A DNA stretch of 64,000 nucleotides. Source: Rhizobium sp. CF080 (GTDB taxonomy: Bacteria > Pseudomonadota > Alphaproteobacteria > Rhizobiales > Rhizobiaceae). The DNA lies in the NCBI RefSeq assembly GCF_000282095.2, contig NZ_AKKC02000002.1:310001-374000 (forward strand), in the 5' to 3' direction. The position numbers and the translations under genes are program-made. Every line of letters begins with the position of its first letter. The stretch's first letter is position 1. The notes below the pieces were generated by a model. It ran no database searches. It was not told the origin of the DNA and saw nothing but the letters and a program-made list of their open reading frames with translations. Shown piece by piece: positions 35,249 through 46,337 of this stretch.

Positions 35249-36625
35249 TTGAGCCGACTTGTCGTCGTTTCGAACCGTGTCTCCCTTCCGCAAAAGAGCG
35301 GTGATGCCCCCGCCGGTGGCCTGGCCGTCGCGCTACAGGCCGCCCTGGAGGAGCACGGCGGCATCTGGATGGGATGGTCCGGCAAATCCAGCGGCGCGAA
35401 GGAGCCGGCGCCGCTCGACATGCAGCAGCACGGCAACATCACCTATGCGCTCACCGATCTCACCAAGACGGATGTCGAGGAATATTATCACGGATTTGCC
35501 AACCGGGTGCTCTGGCCGATCTGTCATTACCGGATGGATCTGGCGGAATACGGGCGCAAGGAAATGGCGGGGTACTTCCGCGTCAACCGCTTCTTCGCCC
35601 ACAAGCTGGCGCCGCTCATCCAGGAAGACGACGTCATCTGGATACACGACTATCACCTGATCCCGCTCGCCGCGGAACTGCGCCAGATGGGCCTCAAGAA
35701 CAAGATCGGTTTCTTCCTGCATATTCCCTGGCCGCCGGCCGACGTGCTCTTCACCATGCCCGTCCACGAGGAGATCATGAAGGGGCTGTCGTATTACGAT
35801 CTGGTCGGTTTCCAGACAGACCACGACCTCGCCAATTTCGTCGGCGGGCTCGTGCGTGAAGGCATCGGCGACGCGCTGGAAGGGGGGAAGCTGAGTTCCT
35901 ACGGGCGGACCTTCAAGGGCGGCTTTTATCCCATCAGCATCGAGACAGCGATGTTTGCGGAATATGCGAAGAAGGCCGCGAGCAATGTCATCGTTCGCAA
36001 GGCCAAGCAGAGCGTCGAGGGCCGCGACCTGATCATCGGCGTCGATCGGCTCGATTATTCCAAGGGCATCACCCAGCGGATCGATGCTTTCGAGCACTTC
36101 GTCAAATCCAATCCCGCCCATCATAACCGCGTCACCTACCTGCAGATCACGCCGAAATCCCGCTCGGAAGTGCCGGAATACGAGCAGATGCAGCGCATGG
36201 TGGCCGAGCAGGCAGGCCGCGTGAACGGTGCCATCGGCACGGTCGACTGGGTGCCGATCCGCTATATCAACCGCTCGATCGGCAGGCCTGTTCTGGCAGG
36301 GCTTTATCGGCTCGCCACGATCGGGCTCGTCACCCCACTGCGCGACGGCATGAACCTGGTCGCCAAGGAATATGTCGCGGCACAGGATCCGGAAAACCCG
36401 GGCGTCCTGGTGCTGTCGCGTTTCGCGGGTGCAGCGCGGGAACTGCGAGGGGCGCTGCTGGTCAATCCCTATGACATTGAAGGTACCGCGAACGCGATCG
36501 CGCGCGGCATCAACATGCCGATCGAGGAGCGCAAGGAGCGATGGGGCCGGATGGTGGAACATCTTCTCGAACACGACGTCACCCGCTGGTGCGACGACTT
36601 CCTCAAGGACCTCACCGCTGAGTGA
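35249..36625 (+). CDS. otsA: Trehalose-6-phosphate synthase
   Basis: OtsA couples UDP-glucose and glucose-6-phosphate into trehalose-6-phosphate (GT20 family). The 458-residue sequence contains the family signatures SRLVVVSNRV at the start, GGLAVALQAAL, VIWIHDYHLIPLA, IGFFLHIPWPP, and the nucleotide-sugar loop with DGMNLVAKEYVAAQD. The start is TTG at 35249, well placed after GAAAGGACTATATC; no upstream ATG is available. With otsB it forms a two-gene trehalose operon, consistent with osmotic or desiccation tolerance. Confidence 0.96.
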   Translation: MSRLVVVSNRVSLPQKSGDAPAGGLAVALQAALEEHGGIWMGWSGKSSGAKEPAPLDMQQHGNITYALTDLTKTDVEEYYHGFANRVLWPICHYRMDLAEYGRKEMAGYFRVNRFFAHKLAPLIQEDDVIWIHDYHLIPLAAELRQMGLKNKIGFFLHIPWPPADVLFTMPVHEEIMKGLSYYDLVGFQTDHDLANFVGGLVREGIGDALEGGKLSSYGRTFKGGFYPISIETAMFAEYAKKAASNVIVRKAKQSVEGRDLIIGVDRLDYSKGITQRIDAFEHFVKSNPAHHNRVTYLQITPKSRSEVPEYEQMQRMVAEQAGRVNGAIGTVDWVPIRYINRSIGRPVLAGLYRLATIGLVTPLRDGMNLVAKEYVAAQDPENPGVLVLSRFAGAARELRGALLVNPYDIEGTANAIARGINMPIEERKERWGRMVEHLLEHDVTRWCDDFLKDLTAE

Positions 36626-36721
36626 TGCGATCGATGTCGTGAAGGCCACCACCACCGCGCATGCGCCAGTGATATTGGCAATGGGGGCGTGGTCACATCT
36701 TCGAACACTCTCGCTGCCGAT

Positions 36722-37429
36722 TTACGCCGCCTGCTTCAGAGATCCGAGCGCTTCCTCGAGGCTCACATGGCCGAGGAACTGGCCGGTGGTCTGCACCTCC
36801 TCCTGATGCTCGATGGCCCAGGCGAACCGTACCGCCGGGTCCTGCTGCAGACGCTCATAAAGCGCGTTGAGCGACGGAAACTGCTGCCGGTCGACGACCT
36901 GGTGGAAATCGTTCCAGCGGGCAATGCCGACGAAATAGGCGTCCGCAAGACTCTTCTCGTCGCCGAGCAGCCAGTCGCGGCCGGCGAGAAGTTTTTCGAG
37001 ATGCGCGTGCGCCTTTTCCACCTTGGCGATGCCGTAAGCACGAAGCGCTTGCTTGGCCTGCGGCTCCAACTCATGCTCGACCGTGTGCCAGAGCGGGCCG
37101 AAGGCATTGAAGAAACCGGTGTTCAGGAAAGCCAGCATCTGATTCAGCCGGTCGAACTTCTCCGATTTCGGATCGAAGCCCCAGCCTTTGTTCACGGTGC
37201 GCGCGGCGATGTGGTTGAGGATCGCCATGCTCTCGCTCATCACCCGGCCATCCGGCAGCATCAGCGACGGTGTTTCACCGATCGGATTGACCGGTCGGTA
37301 GACATCGCTCGAAACCACGGACGGCATTTCGATACGGCACAGCCGATAGGGTGCGCCGGTCCATTCGAGCGCGACGATCGAGCCGAACGAACATCCTTCC
37401 GGCACGCCGTAAAACAGGATCGGTGTCAT
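36722..37429 (-). CDS. Glutathione S-transferase family protein
   Basis: This 235-residue protein has an N-terminal thioredoxin-like domain (FYGVPEGCSFGSIVALEW; Cys13-Ser14 are candidate active-site residues) with the cis-proline/SNAIL-type motif NPIGETPSLMLPDGRVMSESMAIL, then an all-helical domain with DKSLADAYFVGI-type segment. It looks like a bacterial GST of the conjugating or peroxidase kind; substrate unknown. The ATG at 37429 is preceded by GGGAGTAAT. It is divergent from a LysR-type gene, so the two may be a regulated pair. Convergent with otsA. Confidence 0.85.
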   Translation of the reverse strand: MTPILFYGVPEGCSFGSIVALEWTGAPYRLCRIEMPSVVSSDVYRPVNPIGETPSLMLPDGRVMSESMAILNHIAARTVNKGWGFDPKSEKFDRLNQMLAFLNTGFFNAFGPLWHTVEHELEPQAKQALRAYGIAKVEKAHAHLEKLLAGRDWLLGDEKSLADAYFVGIARWNDFHQVVDRQQFPSLNALYERLQQDPAVRFAWAIEHQEEVQTTGQFLGHVSLEEALGSLKQAA

Positions 37430-37540
37430 TTTATTACTCCCTGGATTGAAACTTTGAGACGCCGCCAATATGATTTCATGGACGCTGGCGCGGTAGACAT
37501 CTATTTCTCGTCTTTAAGTCCACATATCTGGAAGCTGAAA

Positions 37541-38434
37541 ATGGTTTCACCCAACCTCAACGATCTCTATTTCTTCGTTCAGGCGGTGGAGCATGGCGGC
37601 TTTTCCGCGGCCGGGCGCCGGCTCGGGGTGCCGAAGTCCACCGTCAGCAAGCGCGTGGCGGAACTCGAGGACCGGCTCGGCGTGCGGCTGATCCAGCGGA
37701 CATCCCGCAGTTTCTCGCTGACCGATCTTGGCCGCGATTTCTTCCGGCACGCGCAGGCATCGGTGATCGAGGCGGAGATGGCGGAGACCATTGTGCGCAC
37801 CCATCTCGGCGAACCGAGCGGCATCGTGCGGATGACGGCCGCGGTGCCGACCGCGCAATTCGTGCTCGCCGATCATCTCGCCGAACTTTCGATGCGTTAC
37901 CCCAAGCTGCATCTGTCGCTGCATGTCAGCGACCGGTTCGTCGACATCGTGCAGGAGGGTTTCGACATCGCGGTGCGAAGCCACCAGGCGCCGTTGCCGG
38001 ATTCGACGCTTCTGCAGAAGAAGCTCGCGACGCATCCTTTCTTCGTCGTCGCCTCGCCGGACTATGTTCGCACCCATGGCGAGCCGTTGCGGCCGGAGGA
38101 TCTGGCTGGGCACAGGGCCGTGACGGCCGGCCAGGCGGACAATAGCTGGCGGCTCACGTCCGACAGCGGCGAGGAGGTGTCGGCGAGCCCGAAACCGATC
38201 TTTTCCGCCGACGAGCCGATGGTGATGATGAAGGCAGCGCTGGCCGGGCTTGGCCTCACCTGCCTGCCCACATCGGTCTGCCGCGGGGCGTTGGCTGAAG
38301 GCAGGCTCGTGCGCCTTCTGCCGGACTGGACCGCCGGCAGCATCACCACGACGATCCTGATGCCGCATCGGCGGGGGCAGCTTCCCGCGGTGCGCGCCGT
38401 GGTCGATTTCTTGAGCGAACGGATAGGCACCTGA
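37541..38434 (+). CDS. LysR-family regulator next to GST
   Basis: This 297-residue transcription factor has the N-terminal helix-turn-helix (LYFFVQAVEHGGFSAAGRRLGVPKSTVSKRVAELEDRLG) and a type-2 periplasmic-binding effector domain (about 90-297). Wording such as LGVPKSTVSKRV is of the DsdC/AaeR-like CrgA branch. The real start is the ATG at 37541 after CTGGAAGC; the long open frame upstream is antisense to the GST gene and not coding. A TCCA-N6-TGGA dyad (37519-37532) overlaps the ribosome site and could allow autorepression. Divergent from a GST gene, a likely target. Confidence 0.88.
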   Translation: MVSPNLNDLYFFVQAVEHGGFSAAGRRLGVPKSTVSKRVAELEDRLGVRLIQRTSRSFSLTDLGRDFFRHAQASVIEAEMAETIVRTHLGEPSGIVRMTAAVPTAQFVLADHLAELSMRYPKLHLSLHVSDRFVDIVQEGFDIAVRSHQAPLPDSTLLQKKLATHPFFVVASPDYVRTHGEPLRPEDLAGHRAVTAGQADNSWRLTSDSGEEVSASPKPIFSADEPMVMMKAALAGLGLTCLPTSVCRGALAEGRLVRLLPDWTAGSITTTILMPHRRGQLPAVRAVVDFLSERIGT

Positions 38435-38496
38435 AGGGTCTTTCATTTCGGCGGTTTGGCGGCTACCCATGGCCGTCCCATTCCCAAGAGGCCATC

Positions 38497-39441
38497 ATGT
38501 CGATCGAAAACACCGTCACGCCCGAACGTATCGCGGAGACCGAGAAGCTCATCCGCCCGCACATCCGCCGCACGCCGGTCATGCGCGTCGATATGCAGGA
38601 CTTCGGCGGGGCACCGTTGCCGATCGACCTGAAGCTCGAACTGCTGCAGCATTCCGGCTCGTTTAAGGCCCGCGGCGCCTTCACCAATCTGTTGACGCGC
38701 AACGTCCCGCCGGCGGGTGTCGTCGCGGCATCCGGCGGCAATCACGGGGCGGCGGTCGCCTATGCGGCGATGCGGCTCGGCGTGCCGGCGCATATCTTCG
38801 TGCCGAGCGTGGCATCGCAGGCGAAGATCGATCTCATCCGCTCCTATGGCGCGGAACTGGTGGTCGGTGGCGATCGCTACAACGATGCGCTGGCCGCCAG
38901 CCAGACCTATGTGGCGACGAGCGGCGCAATCGCCGCCCATGCCTATGACCAGGTGGAAACCCTGCTCGGCCAGGGCACGCTCGGCAAGGAGATCGAGGAC
39001 GACCTGCCCGAGATGACGACGCTGCTGGTGGCGGTCGGCGGCGGCGGATTGATCGGCGGCATCGCCTCCTGGTTCCGCGGCAGGGTCAAGATCGTCGCGG
39101 TGGAATCCGACGGCGCGCCGACGCTTTACGAAGCCTTCAAGGCCGGCCACCCGGTGGATGCACCGGCCGGCGGCATCGCTGCGGATTCGCTTGCGCCGAA
39201 ACAGGTGGGTGAACTGATGTTCCCCGTCGCGCAGAAATACGTGCAGCCGCCGGTACTGGTAACAGACGACGAAATCCTCGGCGCTCAGAAAGCGCTCTGG
39301 GCCGGCGCACGGATCGTGGCCGAACCCGGCGGGGCCGCGGCTTTCGCCGCCCTGCTATCGGGCAAATATGTCCCGGGTCCGGATGAGCGCGTCTGCGTGC
39401 TCGTCTGCGGTTCCAACACCACGGCCGTCAAGTTCGGCTAA
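38497..39441 (+). CDS. PLP-dependent serine/threonine dehydratase-like enzyme
   Basis: This 314-residue fold-type II PLP enzyme resembles catabolic threonine dehydratase or serine racemase. The Schiff-base lysine is Lys57 in SGSFKARGAF. The carboxylate loop is SGGNHG (79-84) and the phosphate-binding glycine loop is GGGGLIGG (181-188). There is no C-terminal ACT regulatory domain, so it is not the biosynthetic IlvA. Substrate (serine, threonine or 3-hydroxyaspartate) cannot be settled. It follows the LysR gene by 62 bp and converges on prfC. Start ATG with AAGAGG upstream. Confidence 0.88.
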   Translation: MSIENTVTPERIAETEKLIRPHIRRTPVMRVDMQDFGGAPLPIDLKLELLQHSGSFKARGAFTNLLTRNVPPAGVVAASGGNHGAAVAYAAMRLGVPAHIFVPSVASQAKIDLIRSYGAELVVGGDRYNDALAASQTYVATSGAIAAHAYDQVETLLGQGTLGKEIEDDLPEMTTLLVAVGGGGLIGGIASWFRGRVKIVAVESDGAPTLYEAFKAGHPVDAPAGGIAADSLAPKQVGELMFPVAQKYVQPPVLVTDDEILGAQKALWAGARIVAEPGGAAAFAALLSGKYVPGPDERVCVLVCGSNTTAVKFG

Positions 39442-39455
39442 GACATCGCGATGTG

Positions 39456-41039
39456 TCAGGCCGCCTTGGCGACCTGATATTCCTTGATCGCGACCATCTT
39501 GATCGCCGGGAAGCGCTCTGACTCGTAACGCAGCGAAAAGCTGTCCTGCGCCAGGAAAACCGGATCGCCGTCAAGGTCGCGGGCGATATCGCCGCGTTTT
39601 ACCGTCAGGAATTTTTCGAGATCGGCGGGCTGGTCCGCCGAAATCCAGCGGCAGATCGAGAAGCGCGACATTTCGAAAGAAACCGGCAGGCCGTATTCGC
39701 CCTGCAACCGCTCCTTCAACACGTCAAGCTGCAGGGCGCCGACGACGCCGACGATGGCCGGCGAGCCGTCTTCCGGGGAGAAGAGTTGAACGACACCCTC
39801 TTCCGCCATCTGCTGCAGGGCTTCCTTCAACTTCTTCGCCTTCATGGCATCCTCCAGCCGCACGCGGCGAAGAATTTCCGGCGAGAAGTTCGGCACGCCC
39901 TGGAAGACGAGTTGTTCGCCTTCAGTCAGCGTATCGCCGATGCGCAGCGTACCGTGGTTCGGGATGCCGACCACATCGCCCGCATAGGCGGTGTCGGCGA
40001 GCTGGCGTTGCGAGGCGAAGAAGAACTGCGGTGCCGTCAGCCCGAGCTGTTTGCCGGTGCGCGACAGCCGTGCCTTCATGCCGCGCTCCAGCTTGCCGGA
40101 GCAGATGCGCGCAAACGCGATACGGTCGCGGTGGTTCGGATCCATGTTCGCCTGAATCTTGAAAACGAAGGCTGTCATCTTCTCGTCGGTCGCATGCACG
40201 GTGCGGATGTCCGCCACCTGGTCGCGCGGCGGCGGAGCGAAGTCACCCAGAGCATCGATGAGATCGCGCACGCCAAAATTCCGCAGCGCCGAGCCGAAGA
40301 AGACCGGGGTCATGTGGCCTTCGAGAAAAGCCTGGCGGTCGAACGGACGGCAGGCCTCGATCGCCAGCTCGGTCTCCTCGACGAAGGCGGCGCGTTCGTT
40401 TTCCGGAAGACGGTCGGCAACGCTCTGAGGCCCGTTGACCGGGATCGCCTTGACGTCCGTATCCGAACCGCGGACGGTGTTGTCAGCGAGATTGTAGGAG
40501 CCGCAGAAGGTCTTTGAACGGCCGATCGGCCAAGTGACCGGAGCGGTATCAAGCGCCAGCTTTTCCTCGACCTCATCGAGAATCTCGAAGGGATCGCGGC
40601 TTTCGCGGTCCATCTTGTTGATGAAGGTGATGATCGGGATATCGCGCATGCGGCACACTTCGAACAGCTTCAGCGTCCGCGGTTCGATGCCTTTTGCGGC
40701 GTCGATGACCATGACCGCGGCATCCACCGCCGTCAGCGTGCGGTAGGTGTCGTCGGCGAAGTCTTCGTGGCCGGGCGTATCGAGGATGTTGAAGACGTTG
40801 CCGTCATATTCGAAGGTCATCACCGAGGTAACGACCGAGATGCCGCGTTCGCGCTCGATCTTCATCCAGTCGGACCGCGTCTGGATGCGATCCTTCTTCG
40901 CCTTGACTTCGCCGGCGAGCTGGATCGCGCCGCCGAACAGCAGCAGTTTTTCAGTCAGCGTCGTCTTGCCCGCATCCGGGTGGGCAATAATTGCGAATGT
41001 GCGACGGCGGGAAACCGCCTCGGCAATCGTTTCGGGCAT
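39456..41039 (-). CDS. prfC: Peptide chain release factor 3
   Basis: RF3 is a GTPase that recycles RF1 and RF2 after peptide release. The 527-residue protein has G1 AHPDAGKTT (19-27), the switch ERERGISV, G3 DTPGHEDF, G4 NKMDR, and a G5 region, then the RF3 domain II-III. The closing segment [16 protein letters not shown] matches family members. Length matches E. coli RF3 (529). Not all alphaproteobacteria keep prfC, so its presence is worth noting. Start ATG, stop 15 bp from the convergent dehydratase gene. Confidence 0.96.
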   Translation of the reverse strand: MPETIAEAVSRRRTFAIIAHPDAGKTTLTEKLLLFGGAIQLAGEVKAKKDRIQTRSDWMKIERERGISVVTSVMTFEYDGNVFNILDTPGHEDFADDTYRTLTAVDAAVMVIDAAKGIEPRTLKLFEVCRMRDIPIITFINKMDRESRDPFEILDEVEEKLALDTAPVTWPIGRSKTFCGSYNLADNTVRGSDTDVKAIPVNGPQSVADRLPENERAAFVEETELAIEACRPFDRQAFLEGHMTPVFFGSALRNFGVRDLIDALGDFAPPPRDQVADIRTVHATDEKMTAFVFKIQANMDPNHRDRIAFARICSGKLERGMKARLSRTGKQLGLTAPQFFFASQRQLADTAYAGDVVGIPNHGTLRIGDTLTEGEQLVFQGVPNFSPEILRRVRLEDAMKAKKLKEALQQMAEEGVVQLFSPEDGSPAIVGVVGALQLDVLKERLQGEYGLPVSFEMSRFSICRWISADQPADLEKFLTVKRGDIARDLDGDPVFLAQDSFSLRYESERFPAIKMVAIKEYQVAKAA

Positions 41040-41134
41040 TTTTTCTAGATCCTTTACGTTGCCGCGTATCTAACGTCTCCGTGGATAACTTTCAATTCGT
41101 GTTTGACCGGAGCGACACCGAGTCGGCAAATGAC

Positions 41135-41608
41135 ATGATGAACATCCACTCCCCCTCCTCGCCGAAGCTGAACCTCATCCGTCTCGCGCATGGTTCCGGC
41201 CTCGACCTGCCGGCCTATGAAACCGCAGGCGCCGCCGGCATGGACCTGCGCGCCGCCGTCGAAGACGGCATGACGCTGACGATCGCGCCCGGTAAACGGG
41301 GGCTGGTGCCGACCGGCTTCATCTTCGAGATTCCGGAGGGTTTCGAGGCGCAGATACGGCCACGCTCCGGCCTTGCCTTCAAGAACGGCATCACCTGCCT
41401 CAACACGCCGGGCACGATCGACAGCGATTACCGCGGCGAGGTGAAGGTGCTGCTCATCAACCTCGGCGACGAGGATTTCGTGATTACTCGCGGCATGCGC
41501 ATTGCCCAGATGGTGATCGCTCCCGTCACCCAGGTTCGGGTTGCCGAGATTTCCGAGGCGACCGCGACCGCTCGCGGCGCAGGTGGCTTCGGCTCGACCG
41601 GCCTCTGA
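41135..41608 (+). CDS. dut: Deoxyuridine triphosphatase
   Basis: The dUTPase keeps uracil out of DNA and supplies dUMP for thymidylate. All five motifs can be found, including [28 protein letters not shown] and the C-terminal glycine-rich GAGGFGSTG. From the ATG at 41135 (MMNIHSP) the length is 157, as usual for trimeric dUTPases. The ribosome site is weak, and the start could be the next codon. In most gammaproteobacteria and many rhizobia dut follows coaBC directly, but here it lies 7.7 kb downstream. Confidence 0.95.
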   Translation: MMNIHSPSSPKLNLIRLAHGSGLDLPAYETAGAAGMDLRAAVEDGMTLTIAPGKRGLVPTGFIFEIPEGFEAQIRPRSGLAFKNGITCLNTPGTIDSDYRGEVKVLLINLGDEDFVITRGMRIAQMVIAPVTQVRVAEISEATATARGAGGFGSTGL

Positions 41609-41738
41609 ACGAAACGGCGTTTTCGTTCCCGACGACTTCCGGGAACAAAATTTCCATTTCGCTTGCCGTCGGGTTCCGCCTTGCTGGCTTTCGCCGGGAA
41701 CACGCCCTACGTTCTCTCCAAACCTCAGGGAGAGCACC

Positions 41739-42707
<969 letters not shown>

Positions 42708-42722
42708 CTGCACTTCTTCAGG

Positions 42723-42833
42723 TCGTCATCCTCGGGCTTGACCCGAGGATCCACGGCCAAGCCCACCAGGGTTGACTACGTTAGGGCGCGTCGCCAGGCG
42801 GATGGATCCTCGGGTCAAGCCCGAGGATGACGA
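42723..42833. repeat. Perfect 31-bp inverted repeat, each arm itself palindromic
   Basis: The arm at 42723-42753 is the exact reverse complement of the arm at 42803-42833, with 49 bp between. Each arm contains CCTCGGG and CCCGAGG separated by five bases, so it can fold alone. It lies in the convergent gap between cysK and yifB. The core resembles palindromic intergenic repeats widespread in alphaproteobacteria. It was seen once in this window. Confidence 0.85.
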
Positions 42834-42968
42834 CGGAAGGGTATGCCGGGTATGCCTAAGCGGCGGTCCGCCTCAATGGAGCTTGGTCATCGGTGACGAC
42901 CTGCCTGGCCGCAGAGCAAATTCATCGCTACCTCCCGGCCCTCGCAACCCCATCCCTAACCGTCTGCC

Positions 42969-44504
42969 TCACGCCGCGGCCGTCGCCAGCCGTTCGCCGG
43001 CCATGCGGTAGGAAATCGCCTCGGCGAGATGGATGCGGCCGACGATATCCTTGCCGTCGAGATCGGCGAGCGTGCGGGCCACCTTCAAGATGCGGTGGTA
43101 TCCGCGCGCCGAGAACTTGAGTTTTTCCGCTGCATCCCTGAGCAATTGAAGACCGCCGGGATCGGGTTCAGCGATCTTCTCGATCAGTGCCGTCGAGCAG
43201 CGGGCATTGGTAAGCACCCGTGGGAAACCGGCATGTTCGAAACGTTCCCGCTGCCTTTCGCGCGCAGCCGCCACGCGCTTGGCGACTTCGGCGCTCCTTT
43301 CCGCCGGCATCGGGCGAATGAGATCGGCAGCGGACACAGCGGGCACATCGATGCGGATATCGATCCGATCCATCAGCGGCCCTGAAATGCGGCCCTGATA
43401 GTCCGACATGCATTTTGGCCCACGCGCGCAGGTATGGCCCGGTTCGCCCGCCATGCCGCAGCGGCACGGGTTCATGGCCGCGACGAGCTGGATGCTGGCG
43501 GGATAGGAGACCCGGTGATTGGCGCGGGCGATGATACATTCGCCGGTCTCCAAGGGCTGGCGGAGCGCATCCAATGCCTGGGGCGAGAATTCCGGAAACT
43601 CGTCGAGGAACAGCACGCCGTGGTGGGCGAGCGACGCTTCTCCGGGCCTGGCGCGCAGGCCGCCGCCGACGAGCGCTGCCATGGTGGCCGAATGATGCGG
43701 CGTGCGGTAAGGCCGGCGGTCGGAAAGCTTGCCGCCGGAAAGCTGGCTGGCGATCGAATGGATCATCGACACTTCCAGCAGCTCGGCGGCCGAAAGCGGC
43801 GGCAGGATGGAGGGCAGTCGCGCCGCCAGCATGGATTTGCCGGACCCGGGAGGGCCGACCATCAGAAGGTTGTGCCCGCCGGCGGCCGCGACCTCCAGCG
43901 CCCGCTTGGCGCTTTCCTGACCCTTGATGTCGACGAGATCCGGCAAGTTGGCAGGCAAGGCGCGGATGGCCGCCTGTGGCCGCGAGATGACCTGGGTGCC
44001 GCGGAAATGGTTGGCGAGCGCGATCAGGCTGCGCGGTGCGACGATATCGATATCCGCGCCGGCCCAGGCGGCTTCCGCGCCGCTGTCAGCCGGGCAGATC
44101 AGGCCTTTGCCCAAGGCGTTGGCCGCGATCGCCGCCGGAAGGGCGCCGGCGACCGGCGCAAGCGTACCGTCGAGGTTCAGCTCGCCGATCACCACGTAGC
44201 CGGTGAGCGCATCTCCGGGGACAGCGCCAAGGGCTGCCATCAGCGCCAGCGCGATCGGCAGGTCGAAATGCGAACCCTCTTTCGGTAGGTCGGCCGGCGC
44301 CAGATTGACGGTGATCTTCTTCGGCGGCATGGCGAGGCCGGAGGCGTGCAACGCGGCCTGCACCCGCTCTCGGCTCTCGGCCACCGCCTTGTCCGGCAGG
44401 CCGACGATATGCATGTTGATCTTGCCGGGTCCGATCATGACCTGCACATCGACCGGAACGCCTTCTATGCCCTGGAATGCCACTGTGCTGACGCGCGCAA
44501 CCAT
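42969..44504 (-). CDS. YifB/ComM-family Mg-chelatase-like AAA+ ATPase
   Basis: ComM-type helicases extend branch migration during natural transformation; the role in most rhizobia is unstudied. The 511-residue protein has an N-terminal Lon-like domain (about 1-170), then the AAA+ domain with Walker A GPPGSGKS (217-224) and Walker B VLFLDEFPEF, a cysteine cluster in NPCRCGMAGEPGHTC, and a C-terminal Mg-chelatase-type domain with SARGYHRILKVARTLADL. Complete and single-copy in the window. Transcribed away from gshB over a 194-bp gap with no other gene. Confidence 0.94.
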   Translation of the reverse strand: MVARVSTVAFQGIEGVPVDVQVMIGPGKINMHIVGLPDKAVAESRERVQAALHASGLAMPPKKITVNLAPADLPKEGSHFDLPIALALMAALGAVPGDALTGYVVIGELNLDGTLAPVAGALPAAIAANALGKGLICPADSGAEAAWAGADIDIVAPRSLIALANHFRGTQVISRPQAAIRALPANLPDLVDIKGQESAKRALEVAAAGGHNLLMVGPPGSGKSMLAARLPSILPPLSAAELLEVSMIHSIASQLSGGKLSDRRPYRTPHHSATMAALVGGGLRARPGEASLAHHGVLFLDEFPEFSPQALDALRQPLETGECIIARANHRVSYPASIQLVAAMNPCRCGMAGEPGHTCARGPKCMSDYQGRISGPLMDRIDIRIDVPAVSAADLIRPMPAERSAEVAKRVAAARERQRERFEHAGFPRVLTNARCSTALIEKIAEPDPGGLQLLRDAAEKLKFSARGYHRILKVARTLADLDGKDIVGRIHLAEAISYRMAGERLATAAA

Positions 44505-44698
44505 ATCCGCCCCACCCCTAACATCATGTCCGGGACGTCAGCGATACACGCTTTCCGAGCCAGCAATTGCAATCTGGCATAGAAACCGGAATGAAACAAG
44601 AACATTAACTGAACAATTTCACGTCTACGCTGCGTTCAGGTTGTGCTCGGTTGCAGCGGCAGAACAAAGGCGATCCGTATCCGAAACGCTGGACCCCA

Positions 44699-45649
44699 TC
44701 AGGGTCGCTTGGCCTCGATTGCATCCCAGAGGAGGCTTGCGACGTCGGCGCCCCCGAACTTCTTGACCTCGCGAATACCCGTCGGGGATGTGACGTTGAT
44801 CTCGGTCATATAATCGCCGATGACGTCGATGCCGACGAACAGGAAGCCGCGTTCGCGCAATGCGGGTCCGATCCGGCTGCAGATTTCCTTTTCACGCGGC
44901 GTGATTTCGGTCGCCTCTGCACGGCCGCCGACATGCATGTTGGAACGGCTGTCATGCTCGGCAGGCACCCGGTTGATCGCACCGACCGGCTCGCCATCCA
45001 CCAGAAGGATGCGCTTGTCGCCCTTGCGTACTGCCGGCAGATAGGCCTGGGCGATATAGGGTTCGCCGCGATACATCTGGCCGAACATTTCGAGCAGCGA
45101 CGTGAAATTGCGGTCGTCACGGGCGGAATGGAAAACCCCAGCGCCGCCATTGCCATAAAGCGGCTTCAGGATGATATCGCCCATCTCCTCACGGAAACGG
45201 GCGATTTCGCTCGCATCGCGGCTGATCAGCGTTGCCGGCATGAGGTCGGCGAATTCGGTGACAAAAATCTTCTCCGGCGAATTGCGCACCCAGGCCGGGT
45301 CGTTGACGACAAGCGTCTTCGGGTGGATACGCTCGAGCAGATGGGTCGAGGTGATGTAACCCATGTCGAAGGGCGGATCCTGGCGGAGATGCACGACATC
45401 CATCTCCGAGAGGTCGATGCGTTCCTTGTCGCCGAGCGTGAAATGATCGCCTTTGATATCGCGCACCTGCAACGGCTCGACGGCTGCAAAGATATTGCCG
45501 TCGCGCATGGTCAGGCGGTCGGGAGTGTAATGAAACAGCTCGAAGCCACGTGCCTGCGCCTCTAGCGCCATGGCAAAGGTGGAATCGCCGGCAATATTGA
45601 TGCCGGAGATGTGGTCCATCTGGAACGCGACCTTGCGGATTTTCGACAT
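44699..45649 (-). CDS. gshB: Glutathione synthetase
   Basis: GshB joins gamma-glutamylcysteine and glycine using ATP. The 316-residue ATP-grasp enzyme starts [26 protein letters not shown]; the ATP-grasp glycine loop is [12 protein letters not shown] and the metal-binding end is [20 protein letters not shown]. In many proteobacteria gshB is close to rsmI-yraN; here those two genes are 5 kb away with the cupin and ugp genes between. Confidence 0.97.
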   Translation of the reverse strand: MSKIRKVAFQMDHISGINIAGDSTFAMALEAQARGFELFHYTPDRLTMRDGNIFAAVEPLQVRDIKGDHFTLGDKERIDLSEMDVVHLRQDPPFDMGYITSTHLLERIHPKTLVVNDPAWVRNSPEKIFVTEFADLMPATLISRDASEIARFREEMGDIILKPLYGNGGAGVFHSARDDRNFTSLLEMFGQMYRGEPYIAQAYLPAVRKGDKRILLVDGEPVGAINRVPAEHDSRSNMHVGGRAEATEITPREKEICSRIGPALRERGFLFVGIDVIGDYMTEINVTSPTGIREVKKFGGADVASLLWDAIEAKRP

Positions 45650-45724
45650 GACTTCAGCCCCCTAGGATTGGCCCGCCTGATGTAGGATGGCGAGCCTCCA
45701 AAGGCAACCGCAATCAGGCCAATA

Positions 45725-46228
45725 TCACGCGGCGATGCCGACCTGCGTCTTTGCCCGCAACATGTTGCGCAGACGGAAGAGCATGGCGATCGGCTTCGGG
45801 AAAGGCCTGCGGATGAAGGCGACCTTCTTCAGATAACTGTCGATGCGCCAGGTGGCCCAGGTCCGGCCCTTGAAGTAGGCGACGTCGCCTGCCGTCAGGG
45901 TGCGCCGCGTGCCATCTTCGGCAGTCACGTGCACTTCGCCTTCGAGGATCACCACCGTCTCATCCCAGTGGAAATACCAGCGGAATTCGCCCGCGGTGCA
46001 TTCCCACACACCGGTGGTGGCGCAATCGTCTTCTGCTGTGGAATGGGACCCGGCACGCGCCTGCGGATCGCCGGCGAGCACCCAAGTGGGCTCGATCGGC
46101 ATTGGCTTCATTTCCAGAGAATGCGGGCAGGCGCCGATGAACGGCTTCACCTTCGGCTTCTCAGGTGCGTAGGATTTGGACCGAAATGCAATTGCCGCTG
46201 CGGTCGCGGCGAGGACGTGCCAACTCAT
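45725..46228 (-). CDS. Cupin-domain protein, function unknown
   Basis: The ATG at 46228, with GGGGGAAAG upstream, gives 167 residues. An N-terminal part (about 1-60) carries a hydrophobic segment MSWHVLAATAAAIAFRS that may be a weak anchor. A single cupin barrel of the EutQ/DUF861 sort follows (about 75-150): EFRWYFHWDETVVILEGEVHVT and GDVAYFKGRTWATW. The single glutamate and few histidines suggest a degenerate metal site. It lies 110 bp downstream of ugpC and 75 bp upstream of gshB. Role unknown. Confidence 0.78.
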   Translation of the reverse strand: MSWHVLAATAAAIAFRSKSYAPEKPKVKPFIGACPHSLEMKPMPIEPTWVLAGDPQARAGSHSTAEDDCATTGVWECTAGEFRWYFHWDETVVILEGEVHVTAEDGTRRTLTAGDVAYFKGRTWATWRIDSYLKKVAFIRRPFPKPIAMLFRLRNMLRAKTQVGIAA

Positions 46229-46337
46229 CTTTCCCCCGGAAGCTGTTAACTCCGGGGATGGTAACGGCAAAGAGTAAGCCGGTCGTTCAGGCCGATGTTA
46301 GAGTTTTAACGATCGGCCCGAATTTCCGAAACCTGCC

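Noticed and set aside
36689-37540. Long in-frame extension before the second LysR gene
   Set aside because: It is antisense to the GST gene, carries no recognisable protein, and the real regulator has its own ATG with ribosome site at 37541.
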